From the NCBI RefSeq assembly GCF_016428915.1, contig NZ_JAELTP010000006.1, forward strand, positions 32,346 through 96,345: a stretch of 64,000 nucleotides of DNA. The letters are read 5' to 3'. The position numbers and the translations under genes were made by a program. Origin of the DNA: Pandoraea sp. ASV26 (lineage in GTDB: Bacteria; Pseudomonadota; Gammaproteobacteria; Burkholderiales; Burkholderiaceae). Below the pieces are notes generated by a model. It did not search any database, was not told where the DNA came from, and worked only from the letters and a program-made list of their open reading frames with translations. Below are positions 19,121 through 28,470 of the stretch, piece by piece. How positions within the stretch are numbered: the stretch's first letter is position 1; each line of letters begins with the position of its first letter.

Positions 19121-19645
19121 GGCAGACGCCGTCGTCCCCAGCCAGTCGCGCAATACGAGCCATGCGTCGCGTTTCGTCGCATACGGAATCGTATAGGCCG
19201 GACTGCTCGACGGCAGCAGCACCACCGGCATCGTCACGCCGCCTTGTGCGAGCGCGCGCTGTCCGATACGAGCCGCCGTTCCACCATTGAACGCCACGGC
19301 ACGCAGCGCCGGGAGCGTGTCGATCAGGCCCGCCAGATCGCTACCGGCATGCACACGGATGTTGCTATCGAGGCTGCCTTCGCGGCGCGCCTGCGCCACC
19401 ACGTCCCAAAGTCCAACGCCGTGCGTGCGCAGCACGTCCAGCCGCGCGGCATACGGCAGTGACGGCAACGGCTCGCCGATCACCTCGCCCACGAGATGCC
19501 AGAAGCGATTCTGCGGATGCGCGTAGTACTGCTGATGCGCGAGCGACATTTCGCCGGGCAAGCTGCCAAGGATCAGAACGCGCGTGCGCGCATCTACCAC
19601 CGGCGGGAAGTTACTTTTGAGATCGGAGACGGGGGGCGTCGGCAT
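19118..19645 (-). CDS. Mug-superfamily (hypoxanthine/uracil) DNA glycosylase
   Basis: The 175-residue protein matches the family called DNA-deoxyinosine glycosylase (uracil-DNA glycosylase superfamily). Its N-terminal motif is VLILGSLPGEMSL followed by YYAHPQNRFWHL, and late SSSPAYTIPYATK contributes to the active site. Such enzymes excise deaminated bases such as hypoxanthine or uracil. The gene begins five bases after the ubiC stop, so the two share an operon. Repeats of a 10-base unit begin at its stop codon. Confidence 0.85.
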   Translation of the reverse strand: MPTPPVSDLKSNFPPVVDARTRVLILGSLPGEMSLAHQQYYAHPQNRFWHLVGEVIGEPLPSLPYAARLDVLRTHGVGLWDVVAQARREGSLDSNIRVHAGSDLAGLIDTLPALRAVAFNGGTAARIGQRALAQGGVTMPVVLLPSSSPAYTIPYATKRDAWLVLRDWLGTTASA

Positions 19646-19650
19646 GGCGC

Positions 19651-20247
19651 TCAGTCGTGAGCCGGCACGCCATGCGCGGCTTGCAGACGCCGCCAGAATC
19701 GCGGCAGGAACGCTTCGGTCACGAGCAACGGTGCCCCATGCCGCAGGAACACCGAACGCCGCGCCCATAACCGCGCATGCGGCTTTGCGCCGACGAGCGG
19801 ATCGCGGGCATCGTGACGCGCACGCCCATGCAGCAGATGGCGCGGCCCCAGCGGGCTCGACACCAGCACCGAACGTGACACCGTGGGGTCGTGATAGAGC
19901 AGATCGGCCAGAGGGCGCGTACGCAGACGACGCATCGCCTGCCATATCGAACGGCTGTAAGCGAGCGGCGTGACGCTATGCGCCACCACCACCGGCTCGT
20001 CGTCGACCAGCAGGATGACATCGCGGGCCCACATCGGCGTGCGCAGCGGCACGCCGATGGCGCGGCACTGATCGGCGTCGGCGGGCATCACCCGCTCTGC
20101 CACCACGCGCACGCTCACCCGGCCGAGTGCCGACAGATGACGCGTAAGCGCGCCGCCGCGGGTCAGCCAGTCCTTATGACGACGCGAGAGCGCCGGCGCC
20201 GGGACAGCCTGCCAGCGCCGCCCGCCTACATCGAATCGGAAAGTCAT
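19651..20247 (-). CDS. ubiC: Chorismate pyruvate-lyase
   Basis: UbiC (198 residues) splits chorismate into 4-hydroxybenzoate and pyruvate, the first committed step of ubiquinone synthesis. The family pattern is visible in IGVPLRTPMWARDVILL, the VVVAHSVTP strand, the SSPLGPRHLL motif and the C-terminal LVTEAFLPRFW carrying the active-site glutamate. The length is normal for this family. No ubiA gene lies next to it. Confidence 0.93.
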   Translation of the reverse strand: MTFRFDVGGRRWQAVPAPALSRRHKDWLTRGGALTRHLSALGRVSVRVVAERVMPADADQCRAIGVPLRTPMWARDVILLVDDEPVVVAHSVTPLAYSRSIWQAMRRLRTRPLADLLYHDPTVSRSVLVSSPLGPRHLLHGRARHDARDPLVGAKPHARLWARRSVFLRHGAPLLVTEAFLPRFWRRLQAAHGVPAHD

Positions 20248-20356
20248 GGCTCGGCATTATAAAGGCGCTGCGCGTCAGCGCGACGTCCACCAGGCGCCCG
20301 CGCCCACTCGCCGGCCATCCGCCAGGCACCGGCTGGCAAGACTTCCGCCAGAAACC

Positions 20357-20392
20357 AACAGGCCCCCGCGACATTTCGACGCGGGGGCCTGT
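20357..20392 (-). terminator. Hairpin terminator after htpG
   Basis: A 14-base perfect stem (AACAGGCCCCCGCG and its complement, loop 8) lies 27 bases after the htpG stop in the direction of transcription. The following T-run is weak (GGTTTC), so efficiency is uncertain. Confidence 0.65.
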
Positions 20393-20418
20393 TCACTACG
20401 TCAGCTACGATGCCGCAA

Positions 20419-22305
20419 TCAACGTGCGGCGAGCAGCAAGGCGTTGGTGCGCTTCACGAACGCGGCCGGATCTTCGAGGCTGCCACCTTCGGCGAGCAAC
20501 GCCTGATCGAACAGGAGTTGCGTCCAATCGGCCAGATCGTCGCTCTGCGCCGTGAGGCGTTGAATCAGCGCATGCTCCGGGTTGATTTCGAGAATCGGAC
20601 GGAACTCCGGCATCTTCTGGCCTGCCGCCTTCATCAGACGCTGGAGCGTGCCGCTCATATCGTTCTCGTCCGACACCAGGCACGACGGCGAATCGGTCAG
20701 GCGGAACGTCACGCGCACGTCCTTGGCCTTGTCGGCGAGCACTTCCTTCATCTTCTCGACGAGCGGCTTGAGGTCGTCGCTGATCTTCTCCTGCGCGGCC
20801 TTCTCGCCGGCATCCTCCAGCGCGCCCAGGTCCAGATCGCCACGTGCCACGCTCACGAGCGGCTTGCCGTCGAACTCATGCAAATACGAGAGCATCCATT
20901 CGTCGACACGATCGGTCAGCAACAGTACTTCCACACCCTTCTTGCGGAAGACTTCCAGGTGCGGGCTGTGGCTTGCCGCCAACCAGCTCTCGGCCGTGAC
21001 GTAGTAGATCTTGTCCTGACCTTCCTTCATGCGGCTGACGTAGTCGGCCAGCGAAACGTTCTGCTCGGCCGAATCGTGATGCGTGCTGGCAAAGCGCAGC
21101 AGCTTGGCAATGCGCTCGCGGTTCGCGTGATCCTCGCCCGTGCCTTCCTTGAGCACCTGACCGAACGCGCCCCAGAACTGCGTGTACTTGTCCTTCTGGT
21201 TCTCGGCCAGATCTTCGAGCAGGCCGAGCACGCGTTTCGCGCAGCCTTCGCGGATCGCCTTCACATCGCGGCTCTCCTGAAGGATTTCACGCGAGACGTT
21301 CAGCGGCAGATCGGCCGAGTCCACCACCCCACGCACGAAGCGCAGGTAGTTCGGCAGCAACTGGTCGGCGTCATCCATGATGAACACGCGCTTGACGTAC
21401 AGCTTCAGGCCGCCCTTCGCGTTGCGATCCCAAAGATCGTAAGGCGCATGACCCGGCACGTACAGCAGTTGCGTATACTCGCTGCGGCCTTCGACGCGGT
21501 TGTGCGTCCAGGCCAGCGGCGGCTGCATATCGTGGGCGATGTGCTGGTAGAACTGCGTGTATTGCTCGTCGGTGATGTCGCTCTTGCTGCGCGTCCACAG
21601 CGCGCTCGCCTGGTTGACGGTCTCGTCGGCCTCGGCGGGGACCATTTCCTTCTTCTCTGCGTCCCACGTTTCGCCGCGCATGACGATCGGCAGCGAAATA
21701 TGGTCGGAGTACTTGCGGATGATCGACTGGAGTCGCCACGACGAAAGCAACTCGTCTTCGCCTTCGCGCAGGTGCAGCGTGATCGCCGTGCCGCGCTGGG
21801 CGCGCTCGATGGTCTCGACCGAGAAGTCGCCCTCGCCGGTCGACGACCAGCGCACCCCCTCTGTTGCCGGAAGACCCGCGCGGCGCGACTCGACCGTCAT
21901 CCGATCGGCCACGATGAAGCCCGAATAGAAGCCCACGCCGAACTGACCGATGAGCGCGGCGTCCTTCTGCTGATCGCCCGACAGGCGCGAGAAGAACTCC
22001 TTGGTGCCGGACTTGGCGATCGTGCCGAGATGCGAGATGGCTTCCTCGCGGCTCATGCCGATGCCGTTGTCCTCGATGGTGACGGTCCGGGCGTTCTTGT
22101 CGAACGAGACGCGAATCTTGAGTTCCGGATCCTGCTCGTACAGCGTGGCATCGTTAATGGCTTCGAAGCGCAGCTTGTCGGCGGCATCCGAGGCGTTGGA
22201 GATCAGTTCGCGCAGGAAGATTTCCTTGTTGCTGTACAGCGAATGAATCATCAGTTGCAGAAGCTGTTTGACTTCTGCCTGGAAGCTCATGGTTTCTTGC
22301 GCCAT
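20419..22305 (-). CDS. htpG: Molecular chaperone HtpG (Hsp90)
   Basis: This 628-residue Hsp90 has the N-terminal GHKL ATPase motifs [23 protein letters not shown] and [11 protein letters not shown], then the middle and dimerisation domains. It is an ATP-driven chaperone for client folding under heat and other stress. The start [17 protein letters not shown] is standard. A sigma-32-type promoter lies about 100 bases upstream, so heat-shock control is expected. It is transcribed alone. Confidence 0.98.
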   Translation of the reverse strand: MAQETMSFQAEVKQLLQLMIHSLYSNKEIFLRELISNASDAADKLRFEAINDATLYEQDPELKIRVSFDKNARTVTIEDNGIGMSREEAISHLGTIAKSGTKEFFSRLSGDQQKDAALIGQFGVGFYSGFIVADRMTVESRRAGLPATEGVRWSSTGEGDFSVETIERAQRGTAITLHLREGEDELLSSWRLQSIIRKYSDHISLPIVMRGETWDAEKKEMVPAEADETVNQASALWTRSKSDITDEQYTQFYQHIAHDMQPPLAWTHNRVEGRSEYTQLLYVPGHAPYDLWDRNAKGGLKLYVKRVFIMDDADQLLPNYLRFVRGVVDSADLPLNVSREILQESRDVKAIREGCAKRVLGLLEDLAENQKDKYTQFWGAFGQVLKEGTGEDHANRERIAKLLRFASTHHDSAEQNVSLADYVSRMKEGQDKIYYVTAESWLAASHSPHLEVFRKKGVEVLLLTDRVDEWMLSYLHEFDGKPLVSVARGDLDLGALEDAGEKAAQEKISDDLKPLVEKMKEVLADKAKDVRVTFRLTDSPSCLVSDENDMSGTLQRLMKAAGQKMPEFRPILEINPEHALIQRLTAQSDDLADWTQLLFDQALLAEGGSLEDPAAFVKRTNALLLAAR

Positions 22306-22407
22306 GGTCGGGAACCCTCATGAATCGGTGAGATGAATGGAATGTCAACGCTGACCGGCGCCCGGCGCACTTGCGCGCGCGCGGCCGAAGCGTCGGTACA
22401 GATCGGA

Positions 22408-22436
22408 ACATAGGGACAGGCAGCCGGCATTTCAAG
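22408..22436 (-). promoter_or_regulatory. Sigma-32 heat-shock promoter of htpG
   Basis: On the minus strand, CTTGAAA (22430-22436) is followed after 14 bases by CCCTATGT (22408-22415). The heat-shock consensus is CTTGAAA - 11-16 bases - CCCCATNT, so the match is 7/7 and 7/8. It predicts a leader of about 95 bases before the htpG ATG. Confidence 0.85.
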
Positions 22437-22553
22437 GCCGCCAACCGGGTGATTTCGATGCAAATTGCGCGACGATGCGCAAAATTGTGGCAAGCCTCGC
22501 CAAAATCGCGGGGTCGTCGGGGCGGCTGCCGGCCGTCCGGCAGCCCACACCGG

Positions 22554-22583
22554 CGGCTCAGGCCCGCTCAGGCCGGCTCAGGC
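22554..22583 (-). repeat. 10-base stop-codon repeat after the MocR gene
   Basis: Three 10-base units (TGAGCCGGCC-like on the minus strand) place TGA at 22578-22580 (the gene's stop), 22568-22570 and 22558-22560. Confidence 0.8.
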
Positions 22584-24023
22584 GGCCAGTTCGAGCTGTC
22601 GCGACAGGAACGCCAGCATGGCGGGATCGCTGGAACAGGCGACGTTCATGCGCATCCACGTACTCGGCACCTGACGCGGCGAAAACAGCGCCCCCGGCGC
22701 AAACAGGAAACCGGCTTCGTGCCCGGCGGCAGCCACCGCACTGGTATCGACCCCGGTATCGGCCCAGAGGAACATGCCCGCCGTCGGATTACCGAACATG
22801 CGCAGGCCGATCCGCTCCAGATGCCGTCGCGTGCTGTCGCGCACCTCATCGAGACGCGCGCGCAACCGCTCGACGTGACGCCGGTAATGCCCCTCCGTGA
22901 GCGCTTTGTAGACGATCCGTTCGTTGATCTCCGGCGTGGTCGAGCCCGATAGCATCTTGTGATCGACGAAGGTCTTCGCCAACTCCGGCGAGCAGGCCAC
23001 GAACGCCACGCGCAGATTGGCGGCGAGCGTCTTCGAGAAGCTGCCCATGTAGATTACGCGCTTGAGCTGGTCGAGACTCGCCAGACGCGCCACTTGCTGA
23101 TGTGGCGGGCACAAGTCGCAGTAGATGTCGTCCTCGAGCACCATGAAGTCGTACTGCTCTGCCAGACGCAGGATCTGGAAAGCGCGTGCCGGGGTCAGCG
23201 ACGTGCCCGTCGGATTCTGAAGGATCGAATTGACGATCAGCAACTTGGGCCGATGCTGCTGCACCAGACGCTCCAGCGCCTGCATATCGGGCCCGTCGGG
23301 CGTGTAGGGCACGCCAACGGTGTGCGCACCTTGCGAGGCGATGCGTCCGAACATCACGAACCATGCCGGATCGCCCACGAGCACGGTATCGCCGGCACGC
23401 ACATACAGCCGCAGCAGAAAATCCACCGCCTGCGTAATGCCCGAGGTCAATACGATCTGCTCCGGCCGGGCGCCGATTTCGAGTTCCGCGAGTTGTGTCT
23501 GAAGTTGAATGCGCAACGGCAGGAAGCCGTGCGGATTGCCGCTATGCAGCAGATGGGCGCTCGACTGACGGCTCATGGAGCGCATGGCAGACGTCATCAT
23601 GTCCGCATCGAGCCAGCCCGGCGGCAGATAGCCCATGCCCGGACCGCGCTCCGGCGCGACGGTGTGCAACATGCTGCGCACGAGCCATGCCACGTCCATG
23701 GGGCCCTGCGCGACCATCGGCGCGGCGGCGTTCTGCGGCGGCACCACGGGCCGCTCGCGCACGTAGAACCCCGAGCCGCGACGCGCCTCGAGATACCCCT
23801 GCGCCACCAGACGCTCATACGCCTCGACGACAGAGAAGCGCGACACGCGCTTGTCTTCCGCCAGCGCGCGGATCGACGGCATGCGCATGCCCGGCAGGAA
23901 AACACGTTCCTCGATGCGCAGACTCGCCCAGTGCACCAGTTGATCGACGAGCGTCATGCGTGACGTGTCGAGCGCGGCGTTGTCCGCGAGCACCAGCGGA
24001 GAAATACGGTTCGTTGTCGTCAT
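22578..24023 (-). CDS. MocR-family regulator (GntR DNA-binding domain fused to aminotransferase fold)
   Basis: The 481-residue fusion has an N-terminal GntR winged helix (about 24-90, PGMRMPSIRALAEDKRVSRFSVVEAY). A fold-type I aminotransferase domain follows, with PLP lysine in MGSFSKTLAAN (Lys331), Asn270 in LQNPTGTS and the EDDIYCD motif. MocR proteins use PLP or PLP adducts as effectors; relatives such as PdxR, GabR and TauR control vitamin B6, GABA or taurine genes. None of those targets adjoin it. It is divergent from DUF2917 across a region with repeated TGTACYG heptamers that may be its operator. Confidence 0.92.
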   Translation of the reverse strand: MTTTNRISPLVLADNAALDTSRMTLVDQLVHWASLRIEERVFLPGMRMPSIRALAEDKRVSRFSVVEAYERLVAQGYLEARRGSGFYVRERPVVPPQNAAAPMVAQGPMDVAWLVRSMLHTVAPERGPGMGYLPPGWLDADMMTSAMRSMSRQSSAHLLHSGNPHGFLPLRIQLQTQLAELEIGARPEQIVLTSGITQAVDFLLRLYVRAGDTVLVGDPAWFVMFGRIASQGAHTVGVPYTPDGPDMQALERLVQQHRPKLLIVNSILQNPTGTSLTPARAFQILRLAEQYDFMVLEDDIYCDLCPPHQQVARLASLDQLKRVIYMGSFSKTLAANLRVAFVACSPELAKTFVDHKMLSGSTTPEINERIVYKALTEGHYRRHVERLRARLDEVRDSTRRHLERIGLRMFGNPTAGMFLWADTGVDTSAVAAAGHEAGFLFAPGALFSPRQVPSTWMRMNVACSSDPAMLAFLSRQLELAA

Positions 24024-24132
24024 CGTCTATCCACTTCGGCGTGGTTGACTGGCACTTCACTGTCGAAGTGTCTGCTCCCACCGCTCATGGGACGCCACTC
24101 TACGCCAGCCAATTTCCCTGTCAATCCCGAAC

Positions 24133-24174
24133 TGTACCGAAGATTACCTCGTTATTTGTACCGGTACTGTACTG
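24133..24174. promoter_or_regulatory. Candidate MocR operator: TGTACYG repeats
   Basis: The heptamer TGTAC[CT]G occurs at 24133-24139, 24157-24163 and 24168-24174, and the second copy is part of the palindrome GTACCGGTAC (24158-24167). MocR regulators commonly bind direct repeats in the divergent intergenic region. The assignment to the neighbouring regulator is inferred from position. Confidence 0.55.
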
Positions 24175-24213
24175 GATTTAACCGATAAAGTGTCTTCTCA
24201 ACTGGAGACCGCT

Positions 24214-24576
24214 ATGCGTGAAATCCGACTCTTCGAACTGGACAGGGGACATACCGTCTTCTGGCAGAGCCCGGCGGCTGAGCTGCCGCAATCGCTTCAG
24301 GTCTTGCAGGGCGTGCTGTGGCTGACCGTGGAAGGCGAGCCCAACGACCATTGGCTGCATGCCGGCGAGAGCTTCGAGATCCGCAGCGGTCAGCGCGTTT
24401 GGCTCGGTACATGGAAGGACGGCGCACGGTTGCGCGTCAGCCAGCCGGCGCAGACACTCTCTGCCCTGGCCGGAAAGCCCGCCCGGCGCGTTGGCTGGCG
24501 CCTCGCGTGGCGCGATATTGCTGCGCGCCTGGCGAATCGAACGAATCGCACCGTGGCGCGGCTCTCGCGTGGATGA
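24214..24576 (+). CDS. DUF2917 family protein
   Basis: This protein of about 120 residues is a single cupin-like beta domain typical of DUF2917, with LQVLQGVLWLTVEGEPNDHWLHAGESFEI. The function is unknown. The ATG at 24214 has GGAGA ten bases upstream and was preferred to a GTG at 24190. It is divergent from the MocR gene, so it may be that regulator's target. Confidence 0.82.
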   Translation: MREIRLFELDRGHTVFWQSPAAELPQSLQVLQGVLWLTVEGEPNDHWLHAGESFEIRSGQRVWLGTWKDGARLRVSQPAQTLSALAGKPARRVGWRLAWRDIAARLANRTNRTVARLSRG

Positions 24577-24630
24577 GTCGCCCAAGGAACGCGGCGGAGT
24601 AAGCTATCGGTTTTGCCGTCTGAACCCACT

Positions 24631-25317
24631 ATGTCCGCACCTCACGCCCTGAAACTGGATCACCTCGTCGTTGCCGCGCAAACACTGGAGGCGGGCGAAG
24701 CCCATGTCATCGAGCAGCTTGGCCTGAGCAACGTTGTGCCGCAGCGTGGCGGCAAGCACGCACGCATGGGCACGCATAACAGTTTGCTGGGACTGTGGGG
24801 GGGCGCCTATCTGGAGATCATCGCCATCGATCCGGACGCCCCGCCGCCGAGCCGCCCGCGCTGGTTCGGGCTCGACGACGAAGCCGTTCAGGCCCGCCTC
24901 GCCCGGGGACCATATCTCGCGCACTGGGTGGCGCGGGTAGACCGTCCGCGTTCGCTGACGCGCTGGCAAGCGCAGTATCCGCGGCGGCTGGCGCCGGTCA
25001 TCGAGATGCAACGCGGTGCGCTCTCCTGGCAGATCGGTGTGCCCGACGACGGCAGCCTGCCCGCGTGGCAAGGCGCCGGACAGGGCGTGCTGCCGACATT
25101 GATCCAGTGGGATTCACCGCAACACCCGAGCGATTCGCTGCCGAGCGCCGATTGCGCCGTCACGCGGCTGCGCGGGTTCCATCCGCAGGCCGACGCGATC
25201 CGCGAACAATTGCAGTGGCTTGGTGCAGAGGCACTCATCGACGTCGAAGCCACGCTGGTCGAGCCGTCGCTCGCCGCAGACATCGACACCCCTGACGGCC
25301 CGCGCACGCTGCGCTAG
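24631..25317 (+). CDS. Glyoxalase-like (VOC superfamily) domain protein
   Basis: This 228-residue protein has the Glyoxalase_3-type pattern LKLDHLVVAAQTLEAG at the N-terminus followed by THNSLLGLWGGAYLEIIAID, giving one of the paired beta-alpha-beta modules of the VOC fold. Such proteins are often metal-dependent lyases or dioxygenases, but the substrate here is unknown. It is followed on the same strand by an EamA permease (75-base gap) and an aminotransferase, possibly one transcription unit. Confidence 0.8.
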   Translation: MSAPHALKLDHLVVAAQTLEAGEAHVIEQLGLSNVVPQRGGKHARMGTHNSLLGLWGGAYLEIIAIDPDAPPPSRPRWFGLDDEAVQARLARGPYLAHWVARVDRPRSLTRWQAQYPRRLAPVIEMQRGALSWQIGVPDDGSLPAWQGAGQGVLPTLIQWDSPQHPSDSLPSADCAVTRLRGFHPQADAIREQLQWLGAEALIDVEATLVEPSLAADIDTPDGPRTLR

Positions 25318-25392
25318 GGCCGGGCTATACCGAACGTCCGGCACAACGCATGGCGGGCGGACAACCGACAACGAGATACACGAGGCGACACC

Positions 25393-26289
25393 ATGAATTC
25401 GCGGGAATCCCGAGGCATGCTGATCGGACTGATCGGCGTGCTGATCTTCAGTCTGACGTTGCCGATGACACGCATCGTCGTGGCCGAAGTCAACCCGCTG
25501 CTCAACGGACTGGGCCGCGCGCTGGTCGCCGCGGTCTTCGCGGGCGCGCTGCTCTGGTGGCGTCGCGAGCCCTGGCCCACGCTGGCGCAATTCAAAAGCC
25601 TCGCCATCACGTCGCTGGGGGTGATCGTCGCATTCCCTGTGTTCTCTGCATGGGCGATGAAGACGATTCCGGCGTCGCATGGCGCGGTCGTCAACGGCTT
25701 GCAGCCATTTTTCGTCGCGATTTACGCCTATTGGCTTGGCGGTGAGCGTCCGTCGCGCGGCTTCTGGGTCTTTGCACTCGCCGGCAGCGCGCTGGTCATT
25801 GCGTTCGCCCTGCGCGCCGGAGGCGGGAGCCTGCATGCCGCCGACGGCCTGATGCTGCTCGCCGTGGTCATCGGCGCCCTCGGCTATGCAGAAGGCGGCA
25901 AGCTCGCCCGCGAGATGGGGGGCTGGCAGGTGATTTGCTGGGCGCTCGTGGTCTCCGCGCCGGTGCTCGTGCTGCCGGTGGGCTGGCTCGCCTGGCAGCA
26001 ACCGTGGCCCGTGAGCGGCAAAGCCTGGGGCGCCTTCGCCTACGTCACCCTCTTCTCGCAGTTCATCGGCTTTTTCGCGTGGTATGCCGGTCTCGCCATG
26101 GGCGGAATCGCACGCGTGGGCCAGGTCCAGTTGCTTCAGATTTTCTTCACGATTGCGCTGTCCGCCCTCTTTTTCGGCGAACAGGTCGACGCAGCGACGT
26201 GGCTTTTCGCCGCTGGCGTCGTACTGACCATCGCACTCGGCAAGAACATGAAGATCGGCGCCTCGCGACTCACGGGCAAACCGGTCTGA
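25393..26289 (+). CDS. EamA-family (DMT) transporter
   Basis: This 298-residue inner-membrane protein has ten predicted hydrophobic segments in two repeats, starting GMLIGLIGVLIFSLTLPMTR and ending in FAAGVVLTIALGKN. It is a probable metabolite exporter; placement directly before a PLP aminotransferase gene hints at an amino-acid-related substrate, which is an inference. GAGG lies before the ATG. A 10-base perfect stem follows the stop. Confidence 0.9.
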   Translation: MNSRESRGMLIGLIGVLIFSLTLPMTRIVVAEVNPLLNGLGRALVAAVFAGALLWWRREPWPTLAQFKSLAITSLGVIVAFPVFSAWAMKTIPASHGAVVNGLQPFFVAIYAYWLGGERPSRGFWVFALAGSALVIAFALRAGGGSLHAADGLMLLAVVIGALGYAEGGKLAREMGGWQVICWALVVSAPVLVLPVGWLAWQQPWPVSGKAWGAFAYVTLFSQFIGFFAWYAGLAMGGIARVGQVQLLQIFFTIALSALFFGEQVDAATWLFAAGVVLTIALGKNMKIGASRLTGKPV

Positions 26290-26296
26290 AGGCACG

Positions 26297-26325
26297 TCGC
26301 GGTGCATGCGATCCCTGCACCGCGA
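26297..26325 (+). terminator. Stem-loop after the second EamA gene
   Basis: A perfect 10-base stem TCGCGGTGCA / TGCACCGCGA with a 9-base loop starts 8 bases after the stop. It lacks a T-run, so it may attenuate transcription or protect the message rather than terminate fully. Confidence 0.45.
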
Positions 26326-26430
26326 TGCGTCTGCCCCCTGGCGTTTGCGTCTGCCCTCACGCGCCCGGCACGCGCAACGCCCGATACTCGCGGCCACTCA
26401 GAAACGCCGCACTCTCACAGCGAGACCATC

Positions 26431-27621
26431 ATGCATGATTGGCAATATTCCGAACGTGCCCGCCATCTGACCAGCTCGGCCATTCGCGAAATTCTGAAGG
26501 TTACGGAGCGCCCCGAAGTCATTTCGTTCGCGGGCGGTCTGCCCTCACCCGCCACCTTCCCCGTCGCCCAGATGCGCGCTGCCGCCGAGCGCGTACTGAC
26601 CGAGTCGCCGCAAGCTGCGCTGCAATACAGCGCCACCGAAGGCTTCGCGCCGCTGCGCGAGTGGGTCGCCAAGCGCTACTCGCGCGACGGCCTGACGCTC
26701 GCCACCGAGAACGTGCTGATTACCACGGGCTCGCAACAGGGCCTCGACCTCATCGGCAAGATCTTCATCGACGAAGGCAGCCGCGTGCTGGTGGAAGCGC
26801 CGAGCTATCTCGGGGCGCTGCAATCGTTCTCACTGTTCGCGCCGAAGTACGTGCCGGTGCCGACCGACGACCACGGGCTGCTGCCCGACGCGCTCACACC
26901 CGAGATCGTCAATGGCGCGCGCTTCCTTTACGCCATGCCGAACTTCCAGAATCCGACCGGACGCCGTCTGCCGTTGGCACGCCGTGAAGCCCTGGCCGCC
27001 GTGGCCAAACGCGACGGCCTGGCGATCATCGAAGACGATCCGTACGGCGAACTCGACTACGAAGGCCAGCGCCTGCCCAGCCTGATGTCGCTCGCACCAG
27101 AACATGTGCTGTACATGGGCTCGTTCTCGAAGGTGCTCGCGCCGGGACTGCGGCTCGGTTTCATCATCGGCCCGCGGGCCGTGATCGCCAAGCTCGTACA
27201 GGCCAAGCAGGCCGCCGATCTGCATACGCCGAGCCTCACGCAGCGCATCGCGCACGAGGTCGTGAAAGACGGCTTCCTCGACACGCACATCCCGTCGATC
27301 CGCACGCTCTACGCCGCGCAGGCCAAGGCGATGCTTGCCTCGCTGGAAAAGCATATGCCCGCAGGCACGACCTGGACCACGCCGGCAGGCGGAATGTTCA
27401 TCTGGTTGACATTGCCCGCCGGCATCGACACCATGCAGTTGCTGGAAAAAGCGATTGCGCAGCACGTGGCGTTCGTGCCCGGCGCGCCGTTCTACGTCGG
27501 CACGCCGCAATCGAATACGCTTCGGTTGTCGTTCGTCACGGTGCCGCCCGAGAAGATCGAAGTGGGCGTTGCGAAGCTGGGCGCTCTGGTCGCCGACGTG
27601 CTCACGCGTCGCGCTGCCTGA
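26431..27621 (+). CDS. PLP-dependent aminotransferase (LysN/MocR-domain-like)
   Basis: This 396-residue fold-type I aminotransferase resembles 2-aminoadipate or branched-chain transaminases related to the MocR catalytic domain. Visible are SFAGGLPSPATFP, the PNFQNPTG motif (Asn174), EDDPYGEL and the PLP lysine in MGSFSKVLAPGLRLG (Lys234). The preferred substrate is not clear. It follows an EamA transporter and precedes a RidA-like gene, an enzyme type that often removes enamine/imine by-products of PLP enzymes. Confidence 0.9.
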   Translation: MHDWQYSERARHLTSSAIREILKVTERPEVISFAGGLPSPATFPVAQMRAAAERVLTESPQAALQYSATEGFAPLREWVAKRYSRDGLTLATENVLITTGSQQGLDLIGKIFIDEGSRVLVEAPSYLGALQSFSLFAPKYVPVPTDDHGLLPDALTPEIVNGARFLYAMPNFQNPTGRRLPLARREALAAVAKRDGLAIIEDDPYGELDYEGQRLPSLMSLAPEHVLYMGSFSKVLAPGLRLGFIIGPRAVIAKLVQAKQAADLHTPSLTQRIAHEVVKDGFLDTHIPSIRTLYAAQAKAMLASLEKHMPAGTTWTTPAGGMFIWLTLPAGIDTMQLLEKAIAQHVAFVPGAPFYVGTPQSNTLRLSFVTVPPEKIEVGVAKLGALVADVLTRRAA

Positions 27622-27677
27622 AACGCCCGCCTCGTCAGCCCCGTTTGTCGTATCTGCCGGCCTGAAGGGAATTCGGG

Positions 27678-27712
27678 CCGGCCATCAACGGCACTCAATG
27701 GCCATCAACGGC
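27678..27712 (+). repeat. Direct repeat GGCCATCAACGGC
   Basis: Two identical 13-base copies, 22 bases apart, lie in the gap between the aminotransferase and RidA genes. No function is evident. Confidence 0.7.
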
Positions 27713-27811
27713 GCATCTGACGCGCGTCGCCGCACCAGCCTCTCACCGACCTATCGCACCGAGCCGAGCGATCGATCGGTCCGATTCAACGCATCTGCAA
27801 GGAAGCCGTAC

Positions 27812-28267
27812 ATGTCCGTCTACGACAAATTGAAGCAACTGGGTATCGAACTGCCGAGCGCCGGCGCGCCCGCTGCCGCCTACGTAATGAGCGCACAAAC
27901 CGGCAATACCGTGTTCCTCTCGGGCCACCTGCCGAAGAAGGATGGCAAGATCTGGACCGGCAAGCTCGGCAAGGACGTGAGCGTCGACGAGGGCAAAGCC
28001 GCCGCCCGTGCCGTCGCCATCGAACTGATCGCCACGCTGCACGCCCACACGGGTGACCTGAACAAGGTCAAGCGCGTCGTGAAGCTGATGAGCCTCGTCA
28101 ACTCGACGCCGGAGTTCACCGATCAGCATCTGGTGACGAACGGCGCCTCGGAACTGATCGCGGAAGTGTTCGGCGACGCCGGCAAGCATGCGCGTTCCGC
28201 TTTTGGCGTTGCGCAGATTCCGCTGGGTGCATGCGTCGAGATCGAATTGATCGCTGAACTCGCCTGA
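27812..28267 (+). CDS. RidA/YjgF-family protein
   Basis: The 151-residue protein is a YjgH-like member of the RidA superfamily, with VFLSGHLPKKDGKIWTGKLG and the C-terminal RSAFGVAQIPLGACVEIE block that forms the ligand cleft. RidA enzymes deaminate reactive imines released by PLP enzymes. Not every subgroup has this activity, so the call is by family only. The preceding gene is a PLP aminotransferase. AAGGAAG stands before the ATG. Confidence 0.9.
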   Translation: MSVYDKLKQLGIELPSAGAPAAAYVMSAQTGNTVFLSGHLPKKDGKIWTGKLGKDVSVDEGKAAARAVAIELIATLHAHTGDLNKVKRVVKLMSLVNSTPEFTDQHLVTNGASELIAEVFGDAGKHARSAFGVAQIPLGACVEIELIAELA

Positions 28268-28422
28268 ACGATCGACACCTTCCCCCAGACGGACCGAAGC
28301 CCCTTTCCGCCTCTCAGACATAAACCCAACTCGCTGCAGAAAGGCGCTCCGGTCCGTCCCCCTCCACTCCTACGGTACCTCAAGCAACACCTTCCCTCGC
28401 TTCTCGTCTTACCGCATATACG

Positions 28423-28442
28423 CAACACCCTCGGGGCTGTTG
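28423..28442. terminator. Weak convergent terminator hairpin
   Basis: The imperfect stem CAACACCC / GGGCTGTTG lies between the convergent RidA and MFS genes. A short T-rich tail follows on the plus strand only. Confidence 0.4.
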
Positions 28443-28470
28443 TCTTATGCGCGCGTGCCGCGTTTGTCGG

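Noticed and set aside
24190..24213. GTG start giving DUF2917 eight extra residues
   Set aside because: The ATG at 24214 has a clear GGAGA ribosome binding site; the GTG does not.
26302..26430. N-terminal extension of the aminotransferase
   Set aside because: The open frame reaches back to 26302, but the extra residues do not resemble the family. The start MHDWQYSERA at 26431 is normal.
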